Origin: Brachypodius melanocephalos
Taxonomy: Eukaryota; Chordata; Aves; Passeriformes; Pycnonotidae
Length of the DNA stretch: 64,000 bases
Direction of reading: 5' to 3'
Assembly: GCA_013398615.1 (NCBI GenBank)
Contig: VZSR01003798.1
Location: forward strand, 8,524,258 to 8,588,257
Part shown: piece after piece, positions 12,700 to 22,700 of the stretch
Layout of the letters: the number at the start of each line of letters is the position of its first letter
How positions within the stretch are numbered: position 1 is the first letter of the stretch
Program-made: the position numbers and the translations under genes
Notes under the pieces: model-generated
Told to the model about the DNA's origin: nothing
The model's database searches: none
The model's input: the letters and a program-made list of their open reading frames with translations, nothing else

Positions 12700-14206
12700 G
12701 GGGGATTATTTGTTTGGTTTGGTTTTATTGTTTTTCTTTTCTAATGCATCTTGGAAGCATAAAGACATTATCCTACTTCCTAAATGCATCTCAATTGCTT
12801 TCCATAGGACAGTCTGCAAGGTGAAAAGCTCAACACTTTTTTCAGAGAATGGTGCAAAATATAGCTTTTGTGGTGACAAACTGTTTTCTTCACAAATGAA
12901 AATTATCCCTGTCTGCGAAAACCACCCATAGCTGATGTCCTGGGCCCTGCCAACCTCCAATCTCTGAGCCAGGTCTGACTTCTCTCAAGTCAAGGTATTT
13001 TTCAGAACTGGAGGAAAAAAACCTTGTGCTGTGGTGCTACTTGTGTCTTTAAGAAGTCAGGTGAATTGTTTGGGGTACTCACCACTATACCTCAACCATC
13101 AGGTTCTGTAAATAGGCTTGAAATCCTGCGTGGCTTCATTCCCACCTGGCACTGTCAGTGCTGCTCTGTCCTTGGAGAATTCATGCAGGCAAAGGATCCA
13201 CACACCTGAGCCCACAAGAAAATACATACCCTTTTGGGCATCCCTGGCAGTGAATTAGACCTCTGGTGTGCCCAGGAAATGTCTTCCCTTTCCAATTGGG
13301 CCAGCAAGGAGCTGATTATGGGTTAAAGTCCACCAATGAGTGAGTCCCAAAGAAACATAAAGAATGAGGTATTTTGCACCAGCCTGAGGTACAAATTCCC
13401 ACAAGCAGCCAAGGCAGCAGTTCTGGAAAACTAAAATACTCTGAAATGTCTGGGCCCAGCCTCTCTTTCTGTATAGTGTTTTCTTGAGAGAGACACAATG
13501 GGGACACAGGGATGAGTGACCCTTCCAGAGGTAGCTGGGGGATAAAGTAGCAGGGTCTGCTGGCACACAGAGCCTGGGAGAAGGGCAGGAGGGAAACAGG
13601 GTAACTTGGAGAAGGACAAACTGCAAAAAGATGAAAACACATTTCTGACTACAGTCTCCAGGAACATCCCACATTTCCTTCTCATTGGCTCCCCTGGCTC
13701 CTGCTGCTTTGCCCTCTAGAGCAGCTGCAATGAGCCTGGGGGGAGATTTTCCACCTCCCCTCCTCTCTCTGCCCCTGTGCAGCAGGACCCCCTTGCTCAG
13801 CTGAGACCCACAGCAGGCACTGCTGCTGTCCTGGAGAGCCCAGCACAGCACAGTGGGCTGATTGGGAAGGCAGTGTTGAAAATGCCACTCTGTGGTTGCT
13901 TGGAAATGAAATCCAACTTTAGTATTATTTTTGAGCTTAGATTTTTGAATCCAAAATTCCATCTGACGGAAGAGATGGGTATTTAAACAGATGTCTGCAA
14001 TTTCTTTAAAAAATAGAGATTGAGTTACAGATGGTAGAAAGGGCCTGAGAATTGAAAACTCCCAAGCTACAGGAAAATTTACATGTGAGCAAAATGTTTT
14101 GCTGAAATGTATGGTCATACAATTCTGCATGTTTGAAAATTAAGCTTTTTTCACCAAAAATGTGAATATCTTTTCCCTTTCCTATTATCTGCTTCTCTGC
14201 TGCAGC

Positions 14207-14237
14207 CTTGGCTGTCACCATCATTGTGACAGCCAAG
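14207..14237. repeat. Perfect 12-bp inverted repeat, 7-nt loop
   Basis: CTTGGCTGTCAC (14207-14218) is followed after CATCATT by its exact reverse complement GTGACAGCCAAG (14226-14237). Each arm carries TGACAG (CTGTCA on the other strand), the core bound by MEIS/PKNOX-type TALE homeodomain proteins. It could act as a paired binding site or form a short hairpin; neither is shown. Confidence 0.85.
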
Positions 14238-15647
14238 TCGCAATATGAGATTCCTGTTTCTAACAGACAAGACATATAGTTCTTTCTTTCTCCTTTCTCC
14301 TGTATAATTTGGCCTGCCAGGACCAACAATTTTGATCTGAATTAGTTTAAAAGAAAACTAATCTACCCTGTTTGCATAATTGGTGCCTGATTGCCCAAAC
14401 TTCCATTTTATAAAATGCAAATAAAAGGAGTTTTATGATATATGCCTGGAAGGAAACTGCAGTCAAAATCTGTATTTGCAGATGAAATGGAACCTTTTTT
14501 CCTTCTCTGGGGATTTAAAAAGAAAACTCCCAAAATAAATTTTGAGTGAAAAAGTTGATAACTTCTAAAGTGCCATATGAAATGCAAAGCACTGCATATT
14601 GGAAAGGAAAAATTGAACATATTTGGTACAGTTTTGAGGAGCAAGTCAGGATCCATCTCATCATCTGGGAGACCTGTACATGCCTTTGAGCAGCTTTATG
14701 AAGATCTTCACTCATGCACATGTTCTCAAAAAAGCAGTATTTTTTTTTGTGCATATGAACAAGTAAATGGACTCAAATACGAGCTGTAAAGACACTCACA
14801 CGCAGCGCTCCTCACCTACTCTGCAGAGTCTCAGTCTGTCCCCTGCCAGACCAGTACAAATTAGCATCATTCCAGAGCAGGGCAGCAAGACCCACTACAT
14901 CCAGAAACAAGCTGTCAGGTGACCAACCTTATTTTCTTTACAGTGGAGTGGACATAATCAGTGTCTACATCAAGGAAAACATTAAGAAGGAGAATTGGGA
15001 TTATGTTTGTCTTACTTAGTAAGTACAAAGAAAAAGGTCTGATAAGGGAACAAGTTTTGCACCTAGTGTGGGACCACCCCTACAAATGTTCAGGATCAGT
15101 GTGCACTCCTGGGTGTGTCCAAGTTGGATTTCCAGCAGACCAAAGTACAAAGGATGCCTAGAGGATCTGTCCTATTGTGTATTAATGCTGACAGATGCTC
15201 TCTGACTCCTCCATCAGCCTCTTACAATTTTGTAGCCTTCAACACCTTGCTGGGTGCTCACATCCAGCCTGGAGTCCTGTGGTGACTGTAGGGCATTGTT
15301 CTGGTTTTGCTGGTTTTCTTTATGTGTCCAGGTCTTTTCTCTCTAAGATCCTATTTAAATTATTTTTGGTTGGCTACATTTGTCTTTATTGAGAAGGCAA
15401 CATATAGCACAATGTGCCAGTGACAGCTCTTTGCATTTACATAAACATCTGCTTTGATTTGGTACTCACATGTTTCACAGGACAACTCTTTAAATTAAAA
15501 TGTGAGGTAGAAATTTGGCATAAACCTCCTATGACTCCAGTTAGACAGGTGCTTCCTTGCACTGAGTAAACATAAGAATGAGCTGCAAAGAATAATTAGA
15601 AAGCATGCAAGCCATTTTTAAGTAGATTGACAAATTGCTTCTAAATT

Positions 15648-15698
15648 ACTTTCTCTTTTTTTTTTTCTTTTTTTTTCTTTTTCTTTTTTTTTTCTTTT
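15648..15698. repeat. Poly-pyrimidine (T-rich, CTTT) tract
   Basis: About 50 bases of T interrupted by single C. It could be low-complexity DNA or the reversed poly(A) tail of an old retroposed copy, but no retrocopy was recognised next to it. Confidence 0.85.
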
Positions 15699-18600
15699 AA
15701 AGACACAGAAAGTAATCCCATTATTTGGGCTTATTTCTGAAGGAGACTAGAGAGGAAAACTGTTTTTTCATAGAAATCACATGTTTTGCTGGGGGACTTG
15801 TTGAAGGTCTCATGTTTATTGTGAGCTCTGACATTTTAATTGAAAGGACAAGAGTGTTCATTATTTTAAGCAAATAGATCTTTTGCCCTTATTATTTATT
15901 AGATATCAGATTAGGTAGGTTTAAAAAAACAAATACTGTAAATCAGGGTGTTTTCAACAAAATTATTTTAAATATGTTCTCAGTTGCTCACCTTTAACAT
16001 TTTATATTCAGTGGTATTATAATTACATTAGTTCTCCATTTGTCAGGAGATTTAAACAACTAATTCTCTGTTTCAAATGTAAAAATCAAGAATTCCCCCA
16101 AGCTTATTTTGGTTAAACTCCTGGATAACATTTAAAGCTAGAAAATGGTTGGTTATTTGTCAAAGGGTGGGAAATAAGGGAAATGGCACAGTTCGGTTAG
16201 AGTAAAAAAATGCAGATTTCATCAGTCTACTTGGAAAAAAGAAAAAATCACAGTACTGAATATTTTATTTAATACTATCTGCCATGGGAAAAAGAGAGAA
16301 AACTACCTTGAAGTATAATAGTTTAAAAAGATGGAACAGTGGGTTTTCTGCAATAAAGTTATATCTCAAATAAAATAGAGTGGCAGAAGACAACAATAGT
16401 GAAAACCAAACAAAAGGAGAGAACAGAAACACTGAGAGAGAGGAAGAGCCCAGTGAGCTCTTTGCTTTTCAGAATGCTGGGTACATAGTCACAACTGTTA
16501 GATCAGCTTTCTGAAAAGGATATCCACCCTGTATCTAGGAATCAAAACCCTGTATCTTTAGGAGGCCTGTGGGAATAGGAGAAATTTCTCATCTAAAGAA
16601 GTTAGACCCATTTACAGAATGTGGATATTTTTATTGCTCAGCCTGAATCGTACCAAGGGATCCTGTGCCTTCAGTACCTTGAGTGTTCCTAAGCGTGCCA
16701 CAGCAATCTGGGCACACTTGTGAATACTGTATGAGCACTGAATTATCCTCCCTGACATATCCTGTGCCTGAGCCAGCTCGGAAATGAAAGATCATGTCAC
16801 ACATGAAGCTCGAGAACTGATTAATTGTGATAGCATATTTATAGCTCTCATTTACAGAGAACTGAAAATACCTTAAACAACTGGAATACTAAATTGCACA
16901 AAAATAATGTCAATCAATGGGAACTATACACAAACTAGGACACAGTGATGGTGGAGAGGTTCAAGATGGAACTGTCTGTAGAAAAATTGCTTTAATTCAA
17001 TATTGATATTGTTAAATAGTTTGCATGAGATCTAGGCCTAACTCAAATCCATGGGATTTTACCATTGACTTGAAGGGGCTTGACTTGACAGGGCTTCATC
17101 ATCTTTTTGGCAGAGAAAGGAGGACCATAACTGTGTGCCACACTTCAGAAAGAGAAGTATGTCATCCATTTAGAAGAATAGTGGGAATTTCAGATGAAGG
17201 GACTGCACTTACAGAAACCCAAATATGAGAAGAAAACTGGGTTAACTTGCTATCTGCCAGGGAAAATGTTTCAGGGCAATAGAGAAATGGGACTAAACCC
17301 CTCTCTCTCCTAGAAGACAGTTCTGCAGAGAGCATAAATGAAGTGGGAAGACCTTATGAACAAAAGCAATATACAAAATTTTGTATCATGTGAATTTCAC
17401 AGGCAATTATGCTTCCATAAACTTAAGCTTTATTTTCATAAATGGGGATGAAAGCACAGTCTTGAATGCAAAATTGGAAAACATTAAAAAATTAGAAAAT
17501 GCTAAGGCAACTGCAGTTCCAATTTCCAATTCTCATCTTATCATGACACACATAGTGAGTGCATTACCCCATTTTGATCCAATTCCATTAGATACTTGTA
17601 AGTCTCATGCAGCACTGGTTCATAAAACACAGCTTTTGGATACTCACCAAAATGAGCTAATTAATCAGAGAGGACCAAGACAATTTCTCTCTGATGAATG
17701 GAGTATGTAATCTAACAAAATGAGGTAAATGGTGTAAAAACAGTGCTATAAAATGCTCAGATTCATGGTGAGAGTTTTTTCCACAAGATTTCTAGGCTGT
17801 TTTTATGCTCAGAGAATGTTACCCCTCACCGTTTCCCCTAGAAGAGAGGAATGGTCACATCAAAGCAATATTCAAGGATGCAGGTCATCATGAACATGAA
17901 AGGTTTGTCACTTTTGCCATGGCTCTCACAGAGGAAATGGAACCTCACCTTCCGCTGGCAGAACAGGACATAGGAACTCTTGATATCAGTGATTAGGTGT
18001 GGAGTTAAATCTCCTTCAACACCCACAGTAGTCCTCTGATCACGGTAAAGAGAGCAGGTACATTGGAGAGGTGTCATCCAAAACCTTGTGAAAATATCAG
18101 TGTAATTCACCCTGCTCCTTTTCCCCCCCCAGTGACATGGACTTGGAAATGTATGGGATTGAAATTCCATTTTGGTGTTCCAGACATCAGGAAATAGTTG
18201 TCTGTCGGAAAAGGGGTTCCACTGTCCATAGCTAGAAGGTGTTTGGTTGCTGGCTAAGTTTTCCTTTCAGCATTCCCATGAGGTCTCAAGGTATGCCATA
18301 TTAGGGACACTCCCAGTTATCACACACGAAGTTAAAGCAAGCAGACATAAAGCCTTTCCTACAACTTCTAAACTTCCTTGGAAAGAAAGGATAAATCAAT
18401 GTGAAATTTAAAAAAAAAGGATGAAAATATTCACTCTTGATGGCAGAGTATTAATTATAACTTTGTGTGGGTGAAGTTAAAAGCCTGTCTTATGTGTGAA
18501 TTGGGCGTTTTTTCTCCACGAAAGAGTAAGTGTGTCTGTGTACACACTCCTATGAACACCCGAACGAGCAGGTCGGCGGCTCTGCTATGGATTTGTGTCC

Positions 18601-19529
18601 TGTGATCGCCGGTCAGATGCCCGTGTCACCCTCGTGGCTGGGTAGCCATTACCCGGCTCTTCCGCACGAGTCCAATTTTTCCTTCCCTGATTAGGAATTG
18701 CCCCTCTTTTTATTTTCACTAAACCTACATAATTTTGGGAACCCTATGTGGCACACGCTTGCAGCGAGGCTGAGAAGGGCCAAAGGACATTCAGTCCTCC
18801 CGCCGGGATTCACATTTCTGGGCAGAGCAGGCGGGTGCTGGCTGGGTGCGGTCCCTGACCTGGGCTGCGGGGCCGGGTCTGCCAGGGCCGGTGGCCAAAA
18901 CGGGGCTGACACGGCCCCGGGGCTCGGAAGCTCCGCTCTCACGGCCCGCGGGAACGCGGATTCGGAGCGTGAAAAGACGCGGGGAGGGCGTGACAGTGGG
19001 AGAGAATCGCCCGCTCGTGTTTCACCGGGCATCCCTCGGCGTGGCATCGCCTCCAGTCGGAAGGGCATCCCCGGGATCCGCGCTCAGATCCGCGCCGTGC
19101 CCGCGCCGTGGAGCCGGGACTGCCGGCGGGGCACTCCCGGTGCGGGACAGCCGGTCCCGGACAGCCGGTCCCCGAGGCGGGCTCACCCCTCTCGCCGCTG
19201 AGGCTCCCCGGCCGCTGGCGGGGCCGCGTGGGGACACCCCACAACTTCACGCGAAGTTTTCTTGCCGCCTCGTCCCCGTTCGGCGGGTGGCACACGCCCG
19301 GCGAGGGCACCCAGAGGATGAGACCCCGCAGCCTTCCGGCGCCGCTCATCGCTGCCCCCCGGGGCACAGCCCGCCCACCGCCGGCGGCCGGGCCCAGGGC
19401 GGGGAGCAGAGGGGCCCCGGGGCGCGCCCACCAACCCGCCCCGCCCCGCTCACCGCCCCCGCTGCCGCCTGGCAGGGCGGCGGGTGCCGCGGGAGCTGCT
19501 CGGTGCCGCCGCCGCCCGGGAGGGAGGTT

Positions 19530-19535
19530 ATGTAA
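19530..19535 (+). promoter_or_regulatory. HOMER2: Start-stop element ATGTAA in the presumed HOMER2 leader
   Basis: ATG is followed at once by TAA, a minimal upstream ORF, with G at -3. It would matter only if transcription starts upstream of it, which is not known. Its TAA also closes the HOMER2 reading frame upstream, so any N-terminal extension must begin after 19535. Confidence 0.4.
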
Positions 19536-19628
19536 GGGGGGAGGGAGGCGGCGGGAGGAGGAGCAGGACGGCACTCGCCGCCGTGCAGCCGCCGTGCAGC
19601 CGCAGCCAGCCGGGGCCGGGGCGGCCGC

Positions 19629-19718
19629 ATGTGCGAAGTGGGGACGCGGCCGCCGCTGGCCGCCGAGCGCGGGGAGCCGCCCGGGGGTGCCGCCGCCGCC
19701 GCCGAAAGGTGCCGAGAC
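19629..19718 (+). other. HOMER2: In-frame upstream AUG extension of HOMER2 exon 1
   Basis: An ATG at 19629 is exactly 30 codons upstream of the canonical HOMER2 ATG, in the same frame, with no stop between. It would add a Pro/Ala/Glu/Gly-rich segment beginning MCEVGTRPP and running through five consecutive alanines. Its context is weak (C at -3, T at +4), whereas the canonical start is strong (G at -3, G at +4). Normal 5' UTR is therefore the default reading and an extended isoform the alternative. Confidence 0.35.
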
Positions 19719-19723
19719 ATGGG
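19719..19723 (+). CDS. HOMER2: HOMER2 exon 1, coding part (Met-Gly)
   Basis: Only ATGGG is coding before the donor GTGAGT at 19724. The partial codon GG is completed by A from exon 2, giving MGEQPIF, the conserved Homer N-terminus. The start has a strong context (GACATGG). The upstream leader is GC-rich and contains a start-stop element and an in-frame AUG, both listed separately. Such a tiny coding first exon is usual for Homer genes. Confidence 0.9.
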
Positions 19724-19741
19724 GTGAGTCCGCCGGGCCGC

Positions 19742-19799
19742 GGCCCCGCGTGGGCACCGCGTCCCGCCCCGGCCCCGCGTGGGCGCCGCCCCCCGCCCC
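19742..19799 (+). repeat. 29-bp tandem duplication with EGR-type sites in HOMER2 intron 1
   Basis: Two 29-bp copies (19742-19770 and 19771-19799) start GGCCCCGCGTGGGC. The second holds a perfect EGR1 consensus GCGTGGGCG at 19777-19785. The first has GCGTGGGCA at 19748-19756, one base off. A third partial copy begins at 19800. The pair lies 19-62 bases after the exon 1 donor, inside the CpG island. Confidence 0.8.
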
Positions 19800-22700
19800 G
19801 GCCCCGCCGCAGGTGCGGAGCGGGGAGAGCGCGGCTAGCGCTCCGCGGAACCGGCGTTTTATCACGTAATTAATCACTGACGCCTGCTCGGGAGCCGGCT
19901 CCCGCCCGAGCCGCCGGCGGAGCGGGCACGCCGCGGAGGAAGAGCCCCGGCGGCGAAATCCCCGCTGGAATGAGCGGGGAGGAGCTCGGGATGTCGAGGA
20001 GCGGGGGCTGGTGCGGGCCCGGGGTCCGGTCCCTGGCCGGTCAGCTGCGGGATGTGCAGCGAGTTCATTGTCAGATGTTTCACGCGCTGGTTCAGCGAGA
20101 GCTCTGGCTGCTGGAGGCACACGGTAAACTTGCCTGAATTGTGCCAGCTGGTCCCTAATTCCTGGAAATATTTTTCTCTTTTAATTTCTTTTTCTTTAAC
20201 ATGCCAGGAGTCTCTGAGCACATGTGATGACCTCTTGGAGAATTCAGCTTGGTCTTTCCAAAAAGTAGTCCTGCATTTTTGCTATCCTCTAACTTACGTG
20301 AGGAGACAAAAGCCAAGTGCTGGCATTAGGGCAATCTGTGAACTAAGTATCAGGGAACAGAGGTTAAGGTTGTGCCTTTGGCTTGAACTATATATGGATT
20401 TGAGATCCTCTCGACCAGAATGTCTTGGGGGATTCCAAACCCACACATTTAATTTACTTTATTTTTATCCTATTATGTTCTCTTACACCTTTTCTTTGCC
20501 TCTCTTCACCCCCGTGTGGCAAGGAATCATTCTCCAGTTTCTGAGCTTCTTCTGCTGCTTTCAAATGTCCAAATTCCCACTATAGATTTGTTGATTATTG
20601 TCAAAGTGATATAATCTGAGAGTATATGGATAAATAATGAATTTAAATTACATGCACGTGTCCGAATTTGATACCTAGGAGTACTGAACAGAAGTACAGG
20701 GGCAGAGGGAGAAATAGGATCTGAGTGAGTATCTCCCCATGTTTCTTCTTAGGAATACAGGAAGCTTACCTGCTTCTTAATTATGCAAAGTTTCCCTGGA
20801 AAATAAAAGAGAAACTGTCCTTGGGGTTGGAGAAAGAAGTATCAAAACCTGTCTGGAGCAGCAGTGCCCCGCAGAGTCCAGGATGATCGGAAACATCCAA
20901 TCCACAGGAAACTTGCCTCTGTCACTCTGCTTGGGTGTCTCTAAAGGCAAATGTTTCAGTTGCTGTCATTTTTAACCGTTTCCATACTGGTAGATCAGTT
21001 TAGATGTGGCTTGGAGAGAACGAGTGGAAGGTCACTGTGGTCTCCCACCCTTTCTGTCAGTCAGTTGTAGTTCTGGGCTCGGGGTGGTCCTGCTCTGCCT
21101 CTGGAGCTGTTCCAGCTGCCAAGGGCTTTGGCTGTGAAGGCTTTTGAGAGCTCTGGTTGTGCTCCTGTCTGTGCTGCTCCATGCAGTGTCAGATCATGCG
21201 GACTCGTACAGGGAGCAGGCACGTTCACTAGTCTAGTTCAATACCCTGATTTAATGTGTTTCTCAGTCATTTTAGTCTTACACTGGTGCACGTGAGATCA
21301 AGCTCCCAGTGTCATTCATTCCCCGGGTTTCAGTGTGGGTTGTACCTTCTCTTGCACTCTGTACAGGGTTCAGACAAGGTGTTTGGTGAATATGCATTTT
21401 TTGCAGTGTCTCACATCATTATCTTGCCATTCACCTTTCTGATCCAGAGAACCTGGAAGTACGTTTGTGACAGCATTACTGCAGCTGTGGCTTAGCACAC
21501 ATGACACAGGAGCAACCTCCCAGTTTTCTTCCACTTCCATCTGTGCTGCAAATCCTTCACCTCTGCATGCTCGAGCTTTTCCTTTTAGAAATGGGCACCT
21601 CTATTCTCAGGTGTCTTTGTGGAGCAGGTCGTGGTCAGAACACAGAGCTCAGTGGTTCTTTGACGAATATATTTTGGCCCAGGCAGTCCAGTGGGATTTG
21701 CTTCCTGGGCACATTTTGGTGTCACATATGGGGCATGTGCTCATAGAAATTGTGACAATGACTTGATTCTTAGCTCTTAAAATATTTTTTCTTTTACTTT
21801 CCTTTTTTCTTTTTCCTGGAGGTGACCATTGCTAATGATTCATTTAAATGCTGCCTATGGATTTGGCAGTGACTGATGGTGCTATGAAACCTGATACAGC
21901 TACTTGAGCTTAGCAAAGCAAAGCTATTTAAATTGCTTATTAGCTGTGAGCTGAGCTATTTAGACTATTGGTTTAGTTCAACTTACTAGGCAAGCCAGGT
22001 AGTTACAAAAGCATTTTACGTGTTTTTTAAAAAAACTAATGCCTGTGATACAGGGCATATGAAAACAACGTTGTAAAAAAGTGACCGGAAAAAAAATCTG
22101 CTCCAGTGTCCATAAAGGTCGATGTGAAAGTTACTGCTGACTGAAAACCACTGTATTTTTGGTCAGGCCACTGTTAATAATCTTGCTGGACAAATGTCTA
22201 CTTTAAAGGTAGTGAATCTTTTCCCAAATCACTTCTTTCTTCTACCCAGCATATCTGATAGCTGCTGTTACCTCAATCCTCTCAGAGCTTTAACTTCATC
22301 TATTTGAAAAACACAATGTAACACATTTCCAGAAATCAGTGTCTGAAAATACCTCCTGCTTTGTCTCTTGCTGTTGCAAGCCAAGGGCTGACACAATCAA
22401 GGAAGTGTCTCTGATGTTAGTGGGCTGTACCTACTCATCTAATAGCTGTGGTCTGACTCAGTGTGACCTCAGTTTAAGTAGTCCAAGTTAAATTTATAGT
22501 TACAAGGATGCTTGAGGTTTTAGTATTAGCTGATTTAAGAAGGTGTTGGATAGCTGTTGCATCTGTGCCTAATTTCTTTTATTATTTTAATTTCTTTAGT
22601 ATCTTTGTAGTTCCTTATCTATCCATTACAAAAAATTCCTGTTATGAGGAGTGTGACAAGTATCCAGTTTGGATTAGACCTGTAAATCTCTTCACTGCTG

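Larger units (their letters stand above)
3700..18780. other. Intergenic DNA between RAMAC and HOMER2
   Basis: This is about 15 kb without a recognisable gene on either strand. It is mostly AT-rich, with GC-richer islands at about 8460-9600 and 13260-13900 that produce long chance open frames, including a 291-codon minus-strand frame (13255-14130). Imperfect 22-bp direct repeats (TTGTCACCYTTARTAC-like) occur at 4026-4047 and 4077-4098. Simple repeats and one hairpin are listed separately. I saw no clear transposable element, though old diverged copies would escape this reading. Confidence 0.7.
18830..20060 (+). promoter_or_regulatory. HOMER2: CpG-island promoter of HOMER2
   Basis: This is a strongly CpG-rich block of about 1.2 kb around HOMER2 exon 1. 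It has no TATA box. A G-rich run at about 19536-19557 (GGGGGG, GGG, GG, GG, GGG) could form a G-quadruplex on the coding strand. Just inside intron 1 a 29-bp tandem repeat (19742-19770 and 19771-19799) carries EGR-type sites. The start of transcription cannot be placed from sequence alone, but it should lie upstream of about 19600. Large open frames on both strands here (for example 393 codons minus, 18939-20120) come from the scarcity of stop codons in GC-rich DNA. Confidence 0.8.

Noticed and set aside
17381..17710. 109-codon plus-strand frame in AT-rich intergenic DNA
   Set aside because: A single long frame with balanced composition drew attention, but I recognise no family and see no promoter or splice evidence.
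18939..20120. 393-codon minus-strand open frame over HOMER2 exon 1
   Set aside because: It lies in CpG-island DNA where stops are rare; other frames on both strands are open too, and the Ala/Pro/Arg/Gly composition is that of translated GC-rich DNA.
20052..20585. 177-codon plus-strand frame after HOMER2 exon 1
   Set aside because: It starts in the island edge and runs into pyrimidine-rich intron; there is no domain and no splice context that supports an exon.
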